Assembly (NCBI GenBank): GCA_043813215.1
Contig: JBDRLH010000003.1
Span: 1-36,207, forward strand
Origin: JBDRLH01 sp043813215
GTDB taxonomy: Bacteria; Patescibacteriota; Minisyncoccia; Minisyncoccales; JAQTPW01
Length of the DNA: 36,207 bases
Direction of reading: 5' to 3'
The position numbers and the translations under genes are program-made. Within the stretch, counting starts at the first letter, position 1. Each line of letters opens with the position of its first letter. Below are positions 23,454 through 30,604 of this stretch, one piece after another. The notes beneath the pieces were generated by a model. It saw nothing but the letters and a program-made list of their open reading frames with translations. It was not told the DNA's origin and ran no database searches.

Positions 23454-23999
23454 ATGGATAAAAAAAAGAAGCTGGGAAAAATAAATTTGGGTATTAAAAA
23501 TTGCAAAAAGTGTCCTTTGCGGCAGGTTGCGGTTTTGGCAGTGCCGGGAGAAGGTCCGGCTAATTCCAAAATTATGTTTGTGGGAGAAGCGCCAGGCAAG
23601 GAAGAGGATTTGTCGGGCAGGCCTTTTGTGGGCAGGTCAGGTAGATTTCTGACAAAGCTGATTGAAAAAGCAGGATTAAAAAGAAAGGAAGTTTTCATCA
23701 CTTCAGTCATCAAGCACCGGCCTCCTGGGAATAGGAAGCCGAAAAAAGAAGAAATTAATCTTTGTCTTCCTTTTTTGATAAATCAGATTAAAATTATTAA
23801 TCCAAAGCTGATAGTTCTATTGGGGCAGATCGCTTTCTCCTCATTCTTTTTAAATAAAAAATTAAAAGATTGCCGGGGGAAATTTATTAAGGGAAACGGC
23901 AGAGAATTTTTCATTACCTACCACCCGGCCGCTGGGATAAGATTTGTCAAAATGAAAAAGATTTTAAAAAAAGATTTCAGAAGGCTTAAGGATTTTTAA
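23454..23999 (+). CDS. Family 4-type uracil-DNA glycosylase with Cys-to-His change
   Basis: Removes uracil from DNA in base-excision repair. The 181-aa protein shows the family 4 layout: CKKCPL (Cys17, Cys20), the catalytic-water motif VGEAPGKEED (43-52), GRPFVGRSG, ITSVIKHRPPGNRKP, and the C-terminal TYHPAA motif. In family 4 enzymes four cysteines hold a 4Fe-4S cluster; three are present (Cys17, Cys20, Cys104), but the third (in KCRPPGN) is His88 here (codon CAC, 23715-23717). The cluster may use a His ligand or be lost. The gene's last 14 bases overlap the end of convergent elp3. Confidence 0.9.
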   Translation: MDKKKKLGKINLGIKNCKKCPLRQVAVLAVPGEGPANSKIMFVGEAPGKEEDLSGRPFVGRSGRFLTKLIEKAGLKRKEVFITSVIKHRPPGNRKPKKEEINLCLPFLINQIKIINPKLIVLLGQIAFSSFFLNKKLKDCRGKFIKGNGREFFITYHPAAGIRFVKMKKILKKDFRRLKDF

Positions 24000-25557
24000 T
24001 CATGTAAGTTTCTTTTAAGGAATATCCTAATTTTCTGAAATAATCTCTTGCTCCTATGCCGGATATTACGGTTATTTTTTTTAACTTAAATTCTTTTTTT
24101 ATTATTTTTTCCGACTCTTGAATCAATTTTTTTCCGAGTCCTTGGTGCTGGGCAGCGACTTGTTTTTTTGATATGGGAACCAGCTGGCCGTAGGTATGAA
24201 TCTCGCGGATTATTGCGGAATCCTCATTAATTCTTAATCTTAATAAACTATAGAGTTTTTTTCTATTTTTATTTTCAAAACTTAAAAATATTTCTTTTCC
24301 GGCGGAAGCTTCATAATCTTGGCGGAATAAATAGATTTTTTCTTTTGTATCATATCCCCCCTTTACCTCGCGGCATCTGACGCAATTGCATTGCCAGTTT
24401 TCTTTTTTCATATCTTGAAAGAGAAGCTGCCTCAAGTTGGAAATTTTAGCGGGTCCGGCTATTATGCTTTTTGACGGGATATCTCGGGTGATTCTCTGAA
24501 TCCTGACATAATGCGGGATTTTTTTCTTGATATTTTTAATAAGGCCTACCAGTTGAGGCTCTGTGTATGGTTTATATTTTCCCGATTTCCAAAGCTTGTA
24601 AAGAGGGGCGTTTTTTAAAAGGGCACAGGGATAAATTTTAAGGGCATCGGGTTTAAAATCCGGATTTTTAAATAATTCTTCAAACATTTTTTCGTCGCGT
24701 TTTAAATCCGAGCCCGGCAAATTGGGCATCATTTGGTATAAAACTTTAAAGCCGGCGTTTTTTAATAATTTTGTCGCCAAAATTATTTCTTGTCTGCCGT
24801 GACCTCGCAAGTTTAATTTTAAAACGTCGTCATAAACAGATTGTACTCCCAATTCGACCAGTGTTGTTCCAAACTCCCGCAGTTTTTTAATTTCTGTAAG
24901 ATTGATAAAATCCGGCCTCGTTTCAACAGATAGTCCGATTATCCTATGACTTGTTTTTTCATTTTGTTTCTGAGTCTCTCTTAAGTTTTGAATTTTGAAT
25001 TGTAATTTTGATTTTTGATTTTTGATTTTTGATTTTTCGCTGCAGGCATCAAAGCATTTTTTTATAAACCATTTTTGATAGCGTTCAGGGTAATATGACC
25101 AAGTTCCTCCGGCAATTCTTAACTCAATTTTATCGGTCGGGTGGCCCTCGTTTTCTAGCATTTCAATTCTTCTCTTAACCTGTAAATAAGGGTCATATTT
25201 TAGGGCTTTGGCTCTTTCCACCGCCGGCTCCCCGGAAACATAACTTTTGGGAATACCTAATTCTTGTGGGCAGAAAAGGCATTTGCCGGGGCAGGGATAG
25301 GGTTTTGTCAGAACGGAAATGTTGACTATTCCCGAAAGGGAACGGACCGGCCTGGTTCTTAATAACAACTTCAAGGAGTTTAATTCCTTAATTTTTTCAT
25401 TTTTAACCAATTCGTGATAGCGTTTAAGTAGGACAACATTGGAAAAGAGGGGCATCTTATATTTTTTTGACAATCGTCTTTTGGCCCGAGCCAAATCATC
25501 CGAATTTTTTAATTTGGATTTGGTCAAGTCTTTAATTGTCGCTTTTAAAATATCCAT
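23986..25557 (-). CDS. Elp3-type tRNA wobble-uridine carboxymethyl transferase (radical SAM plus GNAT)
   Basis: Elp3 uses SAM and acetyl-CoA to make cm5U at U34 of tRNA. From the ATG at 25557 it is 523 aa; a TTG three codons upstream (25566) is also possible. The radical SAM part has TKPYPCPGKCLFCP (three cluster cysteines), PKSYVSGEPA, IAGGTWSYYP, SVETRPDF and ELGVQSVYDDVL...RGH. A zinc-type CNCVRC segment precedes the C-terminal GNAT acetyltransferase domain (AAQHQGLGKKLI near residue 475). An Asn/Lys/Gln-rich insert of about 30 residues at roughly 173-203 is encoded over a heptamer repeat and lies in a linker that also varies in yeast Elp3. It is divergent from a Trm9-like gene with starts 1 bp apart. 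No other Elongator subunits are present, as in archaea and other bacteria. Confidence 0.95.
   Translation of the reverse strand: MDILKATIKDLTKSKLKNSDDLARAKRRLSKKYKMPLFSNVVLLKRYHELVKNEKIKELNSLKLLLRTRPVRSLSGIVNISVLTKPYPCPGKCLFCPQELGIPKSYVSGEPAVERAKALKYDPYLQVKRRIEMLENEGHPTDKIELRIAGGTWSYYPERYQKWFIKKCFDACSEKSKIKNQKSKLQFKIQNLRETQKQNEKTSHRIIGLSVETRPDFINLTEIKKLREFGTTLVELGVQSVYDDVLKLNLRGHGRQEIILATKLLKNAGFKVLYQMMPNLPGSDLKRDEKMFEELFKNPDFKPDALKIYPCALLKNAPLYKLWKSGKYKPYTEPQLVGLIKNIKKKIPHYVRIQRITRDIPSKSIIAGPAKISNLRQLLFQDMKKENWQCNCVRCREVKGGYDTKEKIYLFRQDYEASAGKEIFLSFENKNRKKLYSLLRLRINEDSAIIREIHTYGQLVPISKKQVAAQHQGLGKKLIQESEKIIKKEFKLKKITVISGIGARDYFRKLGYSLKETYMIKNP
25010..25037 (-). repeat. Four perfect tandem GATTTTT heptamers inside elp3
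   Basis: Plus-strand GATTTTT is repeated at 25010, 25017, 25024 and 25031, with degenerate copies continuing to about 24980. On the coding strand this reads AAAAATC repeats, giving the Lys/Asn/Gln-rich segment KIKNQKSK. Because the unit is 7 bases, gain or loss of single copies would shift the frame, making it a possible phase-variation or error hotspot. Confidence 0.85.
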
Positions 25558-25558
25558 T

Positions 25559-26251
25559 ATGGACAAAGATTACGCAGAATACCTACTGAATAAAACTAAA
25601 GAGGATTATAACCTGATTGCCGAAGAATTTTCAAGGAAGAGAGCCTTAATTTGGCCCGAAACTAAATGCCTGCTTGATAAATATTTTTTTACCGGAGATA
25701 AGGTTTTGGATTTAGGTTGCGGCAACGGCCGGTATCTCGGGTATTTTTCGCAGAAAGGATTGGTTTATTCCGGAGTGGATATTTCTGAAAATTTGATAAA
25801 AATAGCCAAAGAAATCTATCCGAGCGTCGATTTCAGAGTTGCCGACGCTTTAAATTTACCATTTTCTGACGATTCTTTCGATAAGATTGCGGCTATTGCG
25901 GTTTTGCATCACATGCCGTCCGAAGAAACCAGGATAAAATTTTTAAAGGAAGCCAAAAGAGTTTTGAGGCCCGGAGGATTTTTATTTATAACAGTTTGGA
26001 ACTTCCGTGAGTTTAAAGAGTTTTTCTTACTTTTCAAATCGATAGTTTTAAAAATATTTAAATTGTCAAAATTAGACTTCGGCGATTTTTTAAAGTCCTG
26101 GGCTCAAAAAACAGAAAGGTATTATCATTATTTTACAAAAAGAGAATTAATTGATTTGCCAAAAAAATCAGGTTTCGAAATAAAAGAAATAGGAATTATT
26201 AAAAACAAAAAAGGCAACCGCCGGAATACTTATCTGGTGTTAGAAAAATAA
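25559..26251 (+). CDS. Trm9/ALKBH8-like tRNA methyltransferase
   Basis: A class I SAM-dependent methyltransferase of 230 aa. It closely follows the pattern of yeast Trm9: YNLIAEEFSRKR...WPE at the N-terminus, SAM-binding motif I LDLGCGNGRYLG, GVDISENLI, VADALNLPFSDDSFD, IAVLHHMPSEETR, VLRPGG and a C-terminal YYHYFTKREL. Trm9 methylates cm5U34 to mcm5U34. The divergent neighbour is Elp3, which makes cm5U, so the two probably act in sequence on tRNA wobble uridines. I chose the ATG at 25559; an in-frame ATG at 25439 would run across the elp3 5' end and adds residues unlike the family. A TAAAAT at 25546-25551 would give a nearly leaderless mRNA. The tRNA-Arg gene begins one base after the stop. 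Confidence 0.85.
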   Translation: MDKDYAEYLLNKTKEDYNLIAEEFSRKRALIWPETKCLLDKYFFTGDKVLDLGCGNGRYLGYFSQKGLVYSGVDISENLIKIAKEIYPSVDFRVADALNLPFSDDSFDKIAAIAVLHHMPSEETRIKFLKEAKRVLRPGGFLFITVWNFREFKEFFLLFKSIVLKIFKLSKLDFGDFLKSWAQKTERYYHYFTKRELIDLPKKSGFEIKEIGIIKNKKGNRRNTYLVLEK

Positions 26252-26252
26252 A

Positions 26253-26324
26253 GCCCCCATAGCTTAACGGATAAAGCGCAGCCCTCCGAAGGCTGACATC
26301 TCCGTTCGATTCGGAGTGGGGGCA
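26253..26324 (+). tRNA. tRNA-Arg (anticodon CCG)
   Basis: A full cloverleaf: acceptor stem 26253-26259 with 26317-26323, D stem GCTT/AAGC (26262-26265, 26274-26277), anticodon stem CAGCC/GGCTG with loop CTCCGAA (26284-26290; anticodon CCG at 26286-26288), four-base variable loop, T stem CTCCG/CGGAG with loop TTCGATT. The discriminator is A (26324); CCA is not encoded (next bases CAA). It reads the CGG codon. It lies one base after the Trm9-like stop and 14 bases before the DUF362 gene, apparently in one transcript, with no separate promoter seen. C34 means it is not itself an Elp3/Trm9 substrate. Confidence 0.96.
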
Positions 26325-26338
26325 CAAAAAGAGGGGCT

Positions 26339-27361
26339 ATGGCCAAGAGCGATTTTTTTGGTATATTTATATTTATGGACAAAGTTTATTTTTTAAAAGA
26401 TTTCAATAAATTAAATGAAGTTTCTTTGAAATTGCTTAAAGACGTCTTTATTTCCGATTCGGATATTTTGGTAAAAATACATTTTGGCGAAGGAGGCAAC
26501 AAAACCGCTTTTTTCCCTAAGGACGTAGAACCAATTATTAGCGCCCTTAAATCTTTAGGATTAAGGCCGACTTTGATTGATACTCCGGCCAGATATAATT
26601 CCCCCAGAGGAACCGTTGAAGGTTACGGAGCGATTATTAAAGAAAGGGGCTATGACAAACTGGCGCCCTATTTGGTTTCCAATAATTCGGTTAAGGTCCG
26701 AACAAAAGATATGACGGTTGGCGTATGCAAAGAATTAACAAAGGCCAAAGGAGTATTGGTTGTCTCACACGTCAAAGGCCATCGCTGTTCGGGATTCGGC
26801 GGAGCCATTAAGAATTTAGGCATGGGAGGAGTGACCAAAGAAAGCAAGGCTGAGGAGCATATTTTAGATCAGCCAATTTTTATTTCCGCATGCAAAGCAT
26901 GCGGAGTCTGCATTAACTTTTGCCCGTCGTCGGCCATTGAGTTGGAAGGAAGTTCGGTAAAGTTTGATTATAACAAATGCGGGGGATGTTCGATCTGCAT
27001 TTTAAAATGTCCGAATAAGTGTTTAAAACCGCGAAAAGCAATCTTTGATGATTTATTGGCCCAAGGGGCTTCGGCCTGCATTAATAATTTTCCTAAGAGC
27101 GTTTTTTATATCAGTTTGATTAAAAATATCACTCTTTTGTGTGATTGCCCCCGCGATTCAGGACCAATAATTGCTCCGGATGTCGGTATTCTATTTTCTG
27201 AAAATCCCGTTGCCATAGACAGGGCCAGCGTTGATTTGATAAATAAGGCTAACAAGCGGAATGTTTTTCTGGAAGAAAACCATAAGGACCCTTATTTGCA
27301 TGTCAAATATGCTTCAAAATATATCAATAAAAGCTGGGATTATGAATTGATTCTTTTATAA
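26339..27361 (+). CDS. DUF362 protein with two 4Fe-4S ferredoxin motifs
   Basis: A 340-aa cytosolic iron-sulfur protein. The DUF362 part includes ILVKIHFGEGGN, DTPARYNSPRGT, VVSHVKGHRCSGFGGAIKNLGMGG and the later GILFSENPVAIDRASVDLI. Two ferredoxin motifs lie in between, CKACGVCINFCP (Cys185, 188, 191, 195) and CGGCSICILKCP (Cys214, 217, 220, 224). Such proteins are thought to be electron carriers, but the partner is unknown. The ATG at 26339 follows GAGGGG very closely; a second in-frame ATG at 26375 (MDKVYFLKDF) fits the family start better and is a real alternative. A terminator follows. Confidence 0.88.
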   Translation: MAKSDFFGIFIFMDKVYFLKDFNKLNEVSLKLLKDVFISDSDILVKIHFGEGGNKTAFFPKDVEPIISALKSLGLRPTLIDTPARYNSPRGTVEGYGAIIKERGYDKLAPYLVSNNSVKVRTKDMTVGVCKELTKAKGVLVVSHVKGHRCSGFGGAIKNLGMGGVTKESKAEEHILDQPIFISACKACGVCINFCPSSAIELEGSSVKFDYNKCGGCSICILKCPNKCLKPRKAIFDDLLAQGASACINNFPKSVFYISLIKNITLLCDCPRDSGPIIAPDVGILFSENPVAIDRASVDLINKANKRNVFLEENHKDPYLHVKYASKYINKSWDYELILL

Positions 27362-27373
27362 AACGAACAAAGA

Positions 27374-27395
27374 GTCGCCAAATCGGCGATTTTTT
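27374..27395 (+). terminator. Intrinsic terminator after the DUF362 gene
   Basis: TCGCC (27375-27379) pairs with GGCGA (27385-27389) around a 5-base loop, with a G-U pair below, followed by six T (27390-27395). It lies 13 bases after the stop codon at 27361. Confidence 0.75.
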
Positions 27396-27425
27396 GATAA
27401 AATTAGGGAGAAAGTCGAAAGCAGC

Positions 27426-27439
27426 TTGATTATAATCAA
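27426..27439 (+). promoter_or_regulatory. Palindrome containing a -10 box before the small membrane gene
   Basis: TTGATTATAATCAA is a perfect 14-bp palindrome and contains TATAAT (27431-27436), 13 bases before the ATG at 27449. No good -35 was seen. Expression from it would give a very short leader. Confidence 0.35.
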
Positions 27440-27448
27440 TATATAAAA

Positions 27449-27697
27449 ATGATTAATATTTATAAAGTTTCTCTGATTTTTATCGGGGGAATATTGATCG
27501 GTTTCGGAATAGGTATAATTTTCGGCAATTTTTTGATTTCCGAAGGGATAAATTATTGGCTGGCGGTTATCGTCAGTTTGGTCTTCGGAGGATTCTTATT
27601 GGCCCTCGGATTAATGACTAAAAAAAATTCCGAAGAGAAAACAACGGAGCCGGAAAAAGAAAAAGATAATAATCCGCAAAATTCGGCAAATTTGTAG
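27449..27697 (+). CDS. Small two-helix membrane protein
   Basis: Family not recognised. The 82-aa product has two hydrophobic segments (about 6-28 and 36-58) rich in glycine (GGILIGFGIGIIFG), which allows tight helix packing, and a charged hydrophilic tail (KKNSEEKTTEPEKEKD). It sits between a terminator and the V-ATPase promoter, so it is probably transcribed alone. Proximity to the ATPase operon hints at a membrane role but proves nothing. Confidence 0.65.
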   Translation: MINIYKVSLIFIGGILIGFGIGIIFGNFLISEGINYWLAVIVSLVFGGFLLALGLMTKKNSEEKTTEPEKEKDNNPQNSANL

Positions 27698-27711
27698 GGA
27701 AAATAAGGCAG

Positions 27712-27789
27712 TCCGATAATGAAAATTACTTTTTATTGACAGATTCCCGTTTTCTTTGTAAGATAACGCTTTGAGAGTTAATTATCGGA
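27712..27789 (+). promoter_or_regulatory. Inverted repeat centred on the V-ATPase promoter
   Basis: TCCGATAAT (27712-27720) and its exact complement ATTATCGGA (27781-27789) flank the promoter. The dyad centre (27750.5) falls in the middle of the 17-bp spacer between the -35 and -10 boxes. This symmetry suggests two half-sites of a regulator that bends or loops the promoter, or a cruciform, rather than a transcript hairpin, because the left arm lies before the transcription start. Confidence 0.4.
27736..27764 (+). promoter_or_regulatory. Promoter of the V-ATPase operon
   Basis: TTGACA (27736-27741) and TAAGAT (27759-27764) are separated by an ideal 17 bp. The predicted start is near 27771, giving a leader of about 39 bases before the first gene at 27810. 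No other promoter of this quality was seen inside the operon. Confidence 0.65.
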
Positions 27790-27809
27790 AAAATTGTCGA
27801 TTTTAAAGA

Positions 27810-28115
27810 ATGGAAACAATCCAACAGATAAAAGAGGCGGAAAATCAAATCGAGAATGCGCTTGGCCGAGCCAGAAAAGAAGCAGAAGGGAAAATAGAAT
27901 CGGCCGAAGAGAACTTCAAAAAAAGAATTGAAAACGTCGATTTGGGTTTAAAAGACCAGGTTAGTCTGGTTCTTAAAAACGCCCAGGAAAAAGCGACTGA
28001 GATGAAAACAGAGAAAGAAAAAGAAACGCAAGAAATATTAAACGATTTGAATCTTAGAGTTCGTCAAAAAATTAATGGGGCAATCAGTATCGTCTTAAAA
28101 GAATTATTAAAATAA
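27810..28115 (+). CDS. ntpF: V-type ATPase stalk subunit (NtpF/AhaH, G-type)
   Basis: A 101-aa, almost wholly coiled-coil protein rich in Glu, Lys and Ala (IKEAENQIENALGRARKEAEG), the pattern of the peripheral stalk subunit that pairs with subunit E and holds the catalytic head still. It is the first gene of the operon, as ntpF is in Enterococcus hirae. The sequence is low complexity, so the call rests on length, coiled coil and position. The next gene begins 2 bases after its stop. Confidence 0.8.
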   Translation: METIQQIKEAENQIENALGRARKEAEGKIESAEENFKKRIENVDLGLKDQVSLVLKNAQEKATEMKTEKEKETQEILNDLNLRVRQKINGAISIVLKELLK

Positions 28116-28117
28116 GT

Positions 28118-30070
28118 ATGGCAATAAGCAAAACAGAGAAAATTAAAATAATCGGATGGAAGGAAGAAGAAGAAAAAATTTTGAAACATTTGCAGAAAAC
28201 AGGCTTAATTGAGATTGAAAAAATAGAAGAAAGCGGCGAACGAGTGGATGCGGGCCAAAGCGGCGATTATGCTTTAGCCGAGGTAAGGTTTGCTTTAGAT
28301 TTTTTGTGTAAATTTCCTGGCAAAAAGAAATCTTTTAAAGAAAAGATTATTTCAAACAAGGTAATAATTAGTTACGAGAAATTAAAAAATTTTGCTGAAA
28401 AATACGATTACAAGCCTTTGATATTTGAAGTAAAGGAACTGGAATCAGGAATGAACGCAGCTTTCAGTCGCCTTGAGGAAATAAGAAAAGAAGAAGAATT
28501 GTTAAGACCTTGGATTTTTTTGAAACAAAATCCGGAGAGCTTAGAAACAAAATTTACAAAAGTGGTTTTTGGAACAATTTCGGAAAAAAAATACATTAAC
28601 CTTATTCAAAAATTCAATAAGGTTAAACTGGCCAGCGTTACGAAGGTAAATCAAATTTCCAAAGAAATTTTTTTAGAAATAATTTATAAAAAGGAAGCCC
28701 ATAATGAAGTCAGCAGTATATTAGAGGGCGAGAATTTTAAGGCGGTTTCTTTGCCATATGGCGGTTTTTCCCCCAGAGAAGCTCTAAACAGTATTGCATT
28801 GTCTAAAAAAGAAATAAACGCAAAATTGAATATTTGCGAAGAGAAGGCAAAAAAACTCAACAGTGAATGTGATAATTTAAAAATGATATATGATTACCTA
28901 AAATTGGGGCAAGCAAGAACAGAAAATAGATCAAAGCTTGCTTACACTCGTTTGGCATTTATCTTGGTTGGCTGGATGGAAGAGAGGTTTATTAAAAAAT
29001 TTGCCTTTGACTTAGAGAAGATTACCCATAGATTTTGTCTTGCTAAAATGGAAGTTGGCGAGAAAGAAGAGAGGCCGGTTGTTATTAACAACCCTTCTTA
29101 TTTGCGTCCTTTTGAGGCGGTGACCAATATATACGGCTTGCCCAAATATAACGAACTTGACCCGACTCCGTTTTTGGCTCCCTTTTTTATTATTTTTTTT
29201 GCCCTCTGCCTTACTGACTCGGGCTACGGATTAGCTTTGGCCCTGCTGTCTTTTTTGGCCATTAAAATTTTAGGCGTGCCAGAAGAAAATCAGAGACTGT
29301 TTAAACTTTTGGGGCTTGGGGGAATCATGACTTTTCTAATTGGCGGCTTGTTTGGCGGCTGGTTTGGCCTAGTCATCGAAGACCTGCCGGAATTAATAGC
29401 TCGGCCCTTGCTTTTATTGAGGGTAGTAGATCCCGTTAAAAATCCTTTATTGGTTTTGGGCTTGACCTTAGTCCTCGGCATTATCCAGGTTTGGTTTGGG
29501 ATTTTAATTTCTTTCTTTTGGAAAGCCAAAGAAGAGGGTATTAAAGAAGCTGTTTTAGATAAAGGTGCTTGGCTTTTTTTCATTCCTGTTATTTGTTTTT
29601 TTGGGCTTTCCAGGGCCGGCGTTTTGGGGAATAGCACCTCGGCGCTGCCAAATATTATGCTTTACTCGGGCACAGGCTTGGTGGTTTTAGCCGGCGGCAG
29701 AAAACAAAAGAACATTTTCTTGAAACTCGGAAAAGGCATTATGGGCCTATACGGCCTGGTTGGTTATTTTTCTGACGTTCTTTCGTATTCCAGGTTGCTT
29801 GCCCTGGGATTGGCAACGGGGATTATTGCCATGGTCATTAATCTGATTGCCGGACTCGTTTTTAATTCCTTTTCCTTTGTTGGCCCCATAATTGCAGTTT
29901 TTATTTTAATTGGAGGGCATCTTTTTAATCTGGCAATAAACGTTTTAGGGGCTTTTATTCATGCTGGACGTCTGCAATTTGTTGAGTTTTTCCCAAAATT
30001 TATGGAAGGGGGCGGCAGAGGTTTAAAACCTTTTTCCAGAAAGACGGAGTTTATTACCGTAGTCGATTAA
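28118..30070 (+). CDS. ntpI: V-type ATPase subunit I (a)
   Basis: The membrane stator subunit that forms the ion half-channels. The 650-aa protein has a cytosolic N-terminal half with coiled coils (about 1-340) and a C-terminal membrane half of seven to eight helices (about 350-630). Visible landmarks are FEAVTNIYGLPKYNELDPTPF at the domain border, the DVLSYSRLLALGLATG helix with its essential Arg, and GGHLFNLAINVLGAFIHAGRLQFVEFF. The length matches bacterial and archaeal I subunits. Confidence 0.95.
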   Translation: MAISKTEKIKIIGWKEEEEKILKHLQKTGLIEIEKIEESGERVDAGQSGDYALAEVRFALDFLCKFPGKKKSFKEKIISNKVIISYEKLKNFAEKYDYKPLIFEVKELESGMNAAFSRLEEIRKEEELLRPWIFLKQNPESLETKFTKVVFGTISEKKYINLIQKFNKVKLASVTKVNQISKEIFLEIIYKKEAHNEVSSILEGENFKAVSLPYGGFSPREALNSIALSKKEINAKLNICEEKAKKLNSECDNLKMIYDYLKLGQARTENRSKLAYTRLAFILVGWMEERFIKKFAFDLEKITHRFCLAKMEVGEKEERPVVINNPSYLRPFEAVTNIYGLPKYNELDPTPFLAPFFIIFFALCLTDSGYGLALALLSFLAIKILGVPEENQRLFKLLGLGGIMTFLIGGLFGGWFGLVIEDLPELIARPLLLLRVVDPVKNPLLVLGLTLVLGIIQVWFGILISFFWKAKEEGIKEAVLDKGAWLFFIPVICFFGLSRAGVLGNSTSALPNIMLYSGTGLVVLAGGRKQKNIFLKLGKGIMGLYGLVGYFSDVLSYSRLLALGLATGIIAMVINLIAGLVFNSFSFVGPIIAVFILIGGHLFNLAINVLGAFIHAGRLQFVEFFPKFMEGGGRGLKPFSRKTEFITVVD

Positions 30071-30120
30071 TTACTTAATAAATATTTGGTCGAAGATAAT
30101 AATTAATAAATTAAAAACAT

Positions 30121-30594
30121 ATGACATTAGGTATCGCATTAGCAATTTTCGGAGCGGCTCTGGCGGTTGGGCTAGCCGGAACGGGTTCGGCAATCGGTGT
30201 TGGCATCGCCGGGCAGGCTGGGGCGGGAATTGTTTCAGAGGAGCCGGAGAAATTCGGCAAGGTCCTGTTGCTTCAAGCCTTGCCGGGCACCCAGGGTATT
30301 TATGGTTTTTTGGGAGCGATCATGGCTCTTCAGAAAATCGGACTTTTGGGAGGAAGTGTTGTCGATCTAACTGTAGCTCAGGGGTGGCAGATCTTTTTTG
30401 CTTGCTTGCCGATCGCCATAGCCGGCCTTAGTTCTGGTATCTTCCAGGGAAAGGTTTCCGCCGCCGGCATGGGAGTTGTTGCCAAACAGGCAGGTGACAG
30501 CGGAAAGGCTATTATTTTAGCCGCTATAGTTGAGACTTATGCAGTGCTTGGACTTTTGGCCACAATTCTTTTACTCAACGGCATCGTAATTTAA
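30121..30594 (+). CDS. ntpK: V-type ATPase proteolipid subunit K (c ring), predicted Na+-type
   Basis: A 157-aa double-hairpin (four-helix) rotor subunit. Helix 2 holds LPGTQGIYGF (Leu54, Thr57, Gln58, Tyr61), helix 3 SGIFQGKV (Gln109) and helix 4 AAIVETYAVLG (Glu138). These match, position for position, the residues that bind Na+ in E. hirae NtpK (Leu61, Thr64, Gln65, Tyr68, Gln110, Glu139). As in that protein, only one carboxylate is present per double hairpin. The ring is therefore predicted to move Na+ rather than H+; the mapping is from memory of NtpK and should be aligned. A 50-base AT-rich gap without clear ribosome site precedes it. Confidence 0.95.
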   Translation: MTLGIALAIFGAALAVGLAGTGSAIGVGIAGQAGAGIVSEEPEKFGKVLLLQALPGTQGIYGFLGAIMALQKIGLLGGSVVDLTVAQGWQIFFACLPIAIAGLSSGIFQGKVSAAGMGVVAKQAGDSGKAIILAAIVETYAVLGLLATILLLNGIVI

Positions 30595-30604
30595 CAACCC
30601 ATAA

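Noticed and set aside
25010..25037. CRISPR array from the regular GATTTTT repeats
   Set aside because: The units are 7 bases, directly tandem without spacers, inside a conserved coding gene, with no cas genes in the window.
25439..25558. Upstream extension of the Trm9-like gene from an ATG at 25439
   Set aside because: The added 40 residues are antisense to the conserved start of elp3 and do not resemble the methyltransferase family; the ATG at 25559 gives the expected N-terminus.
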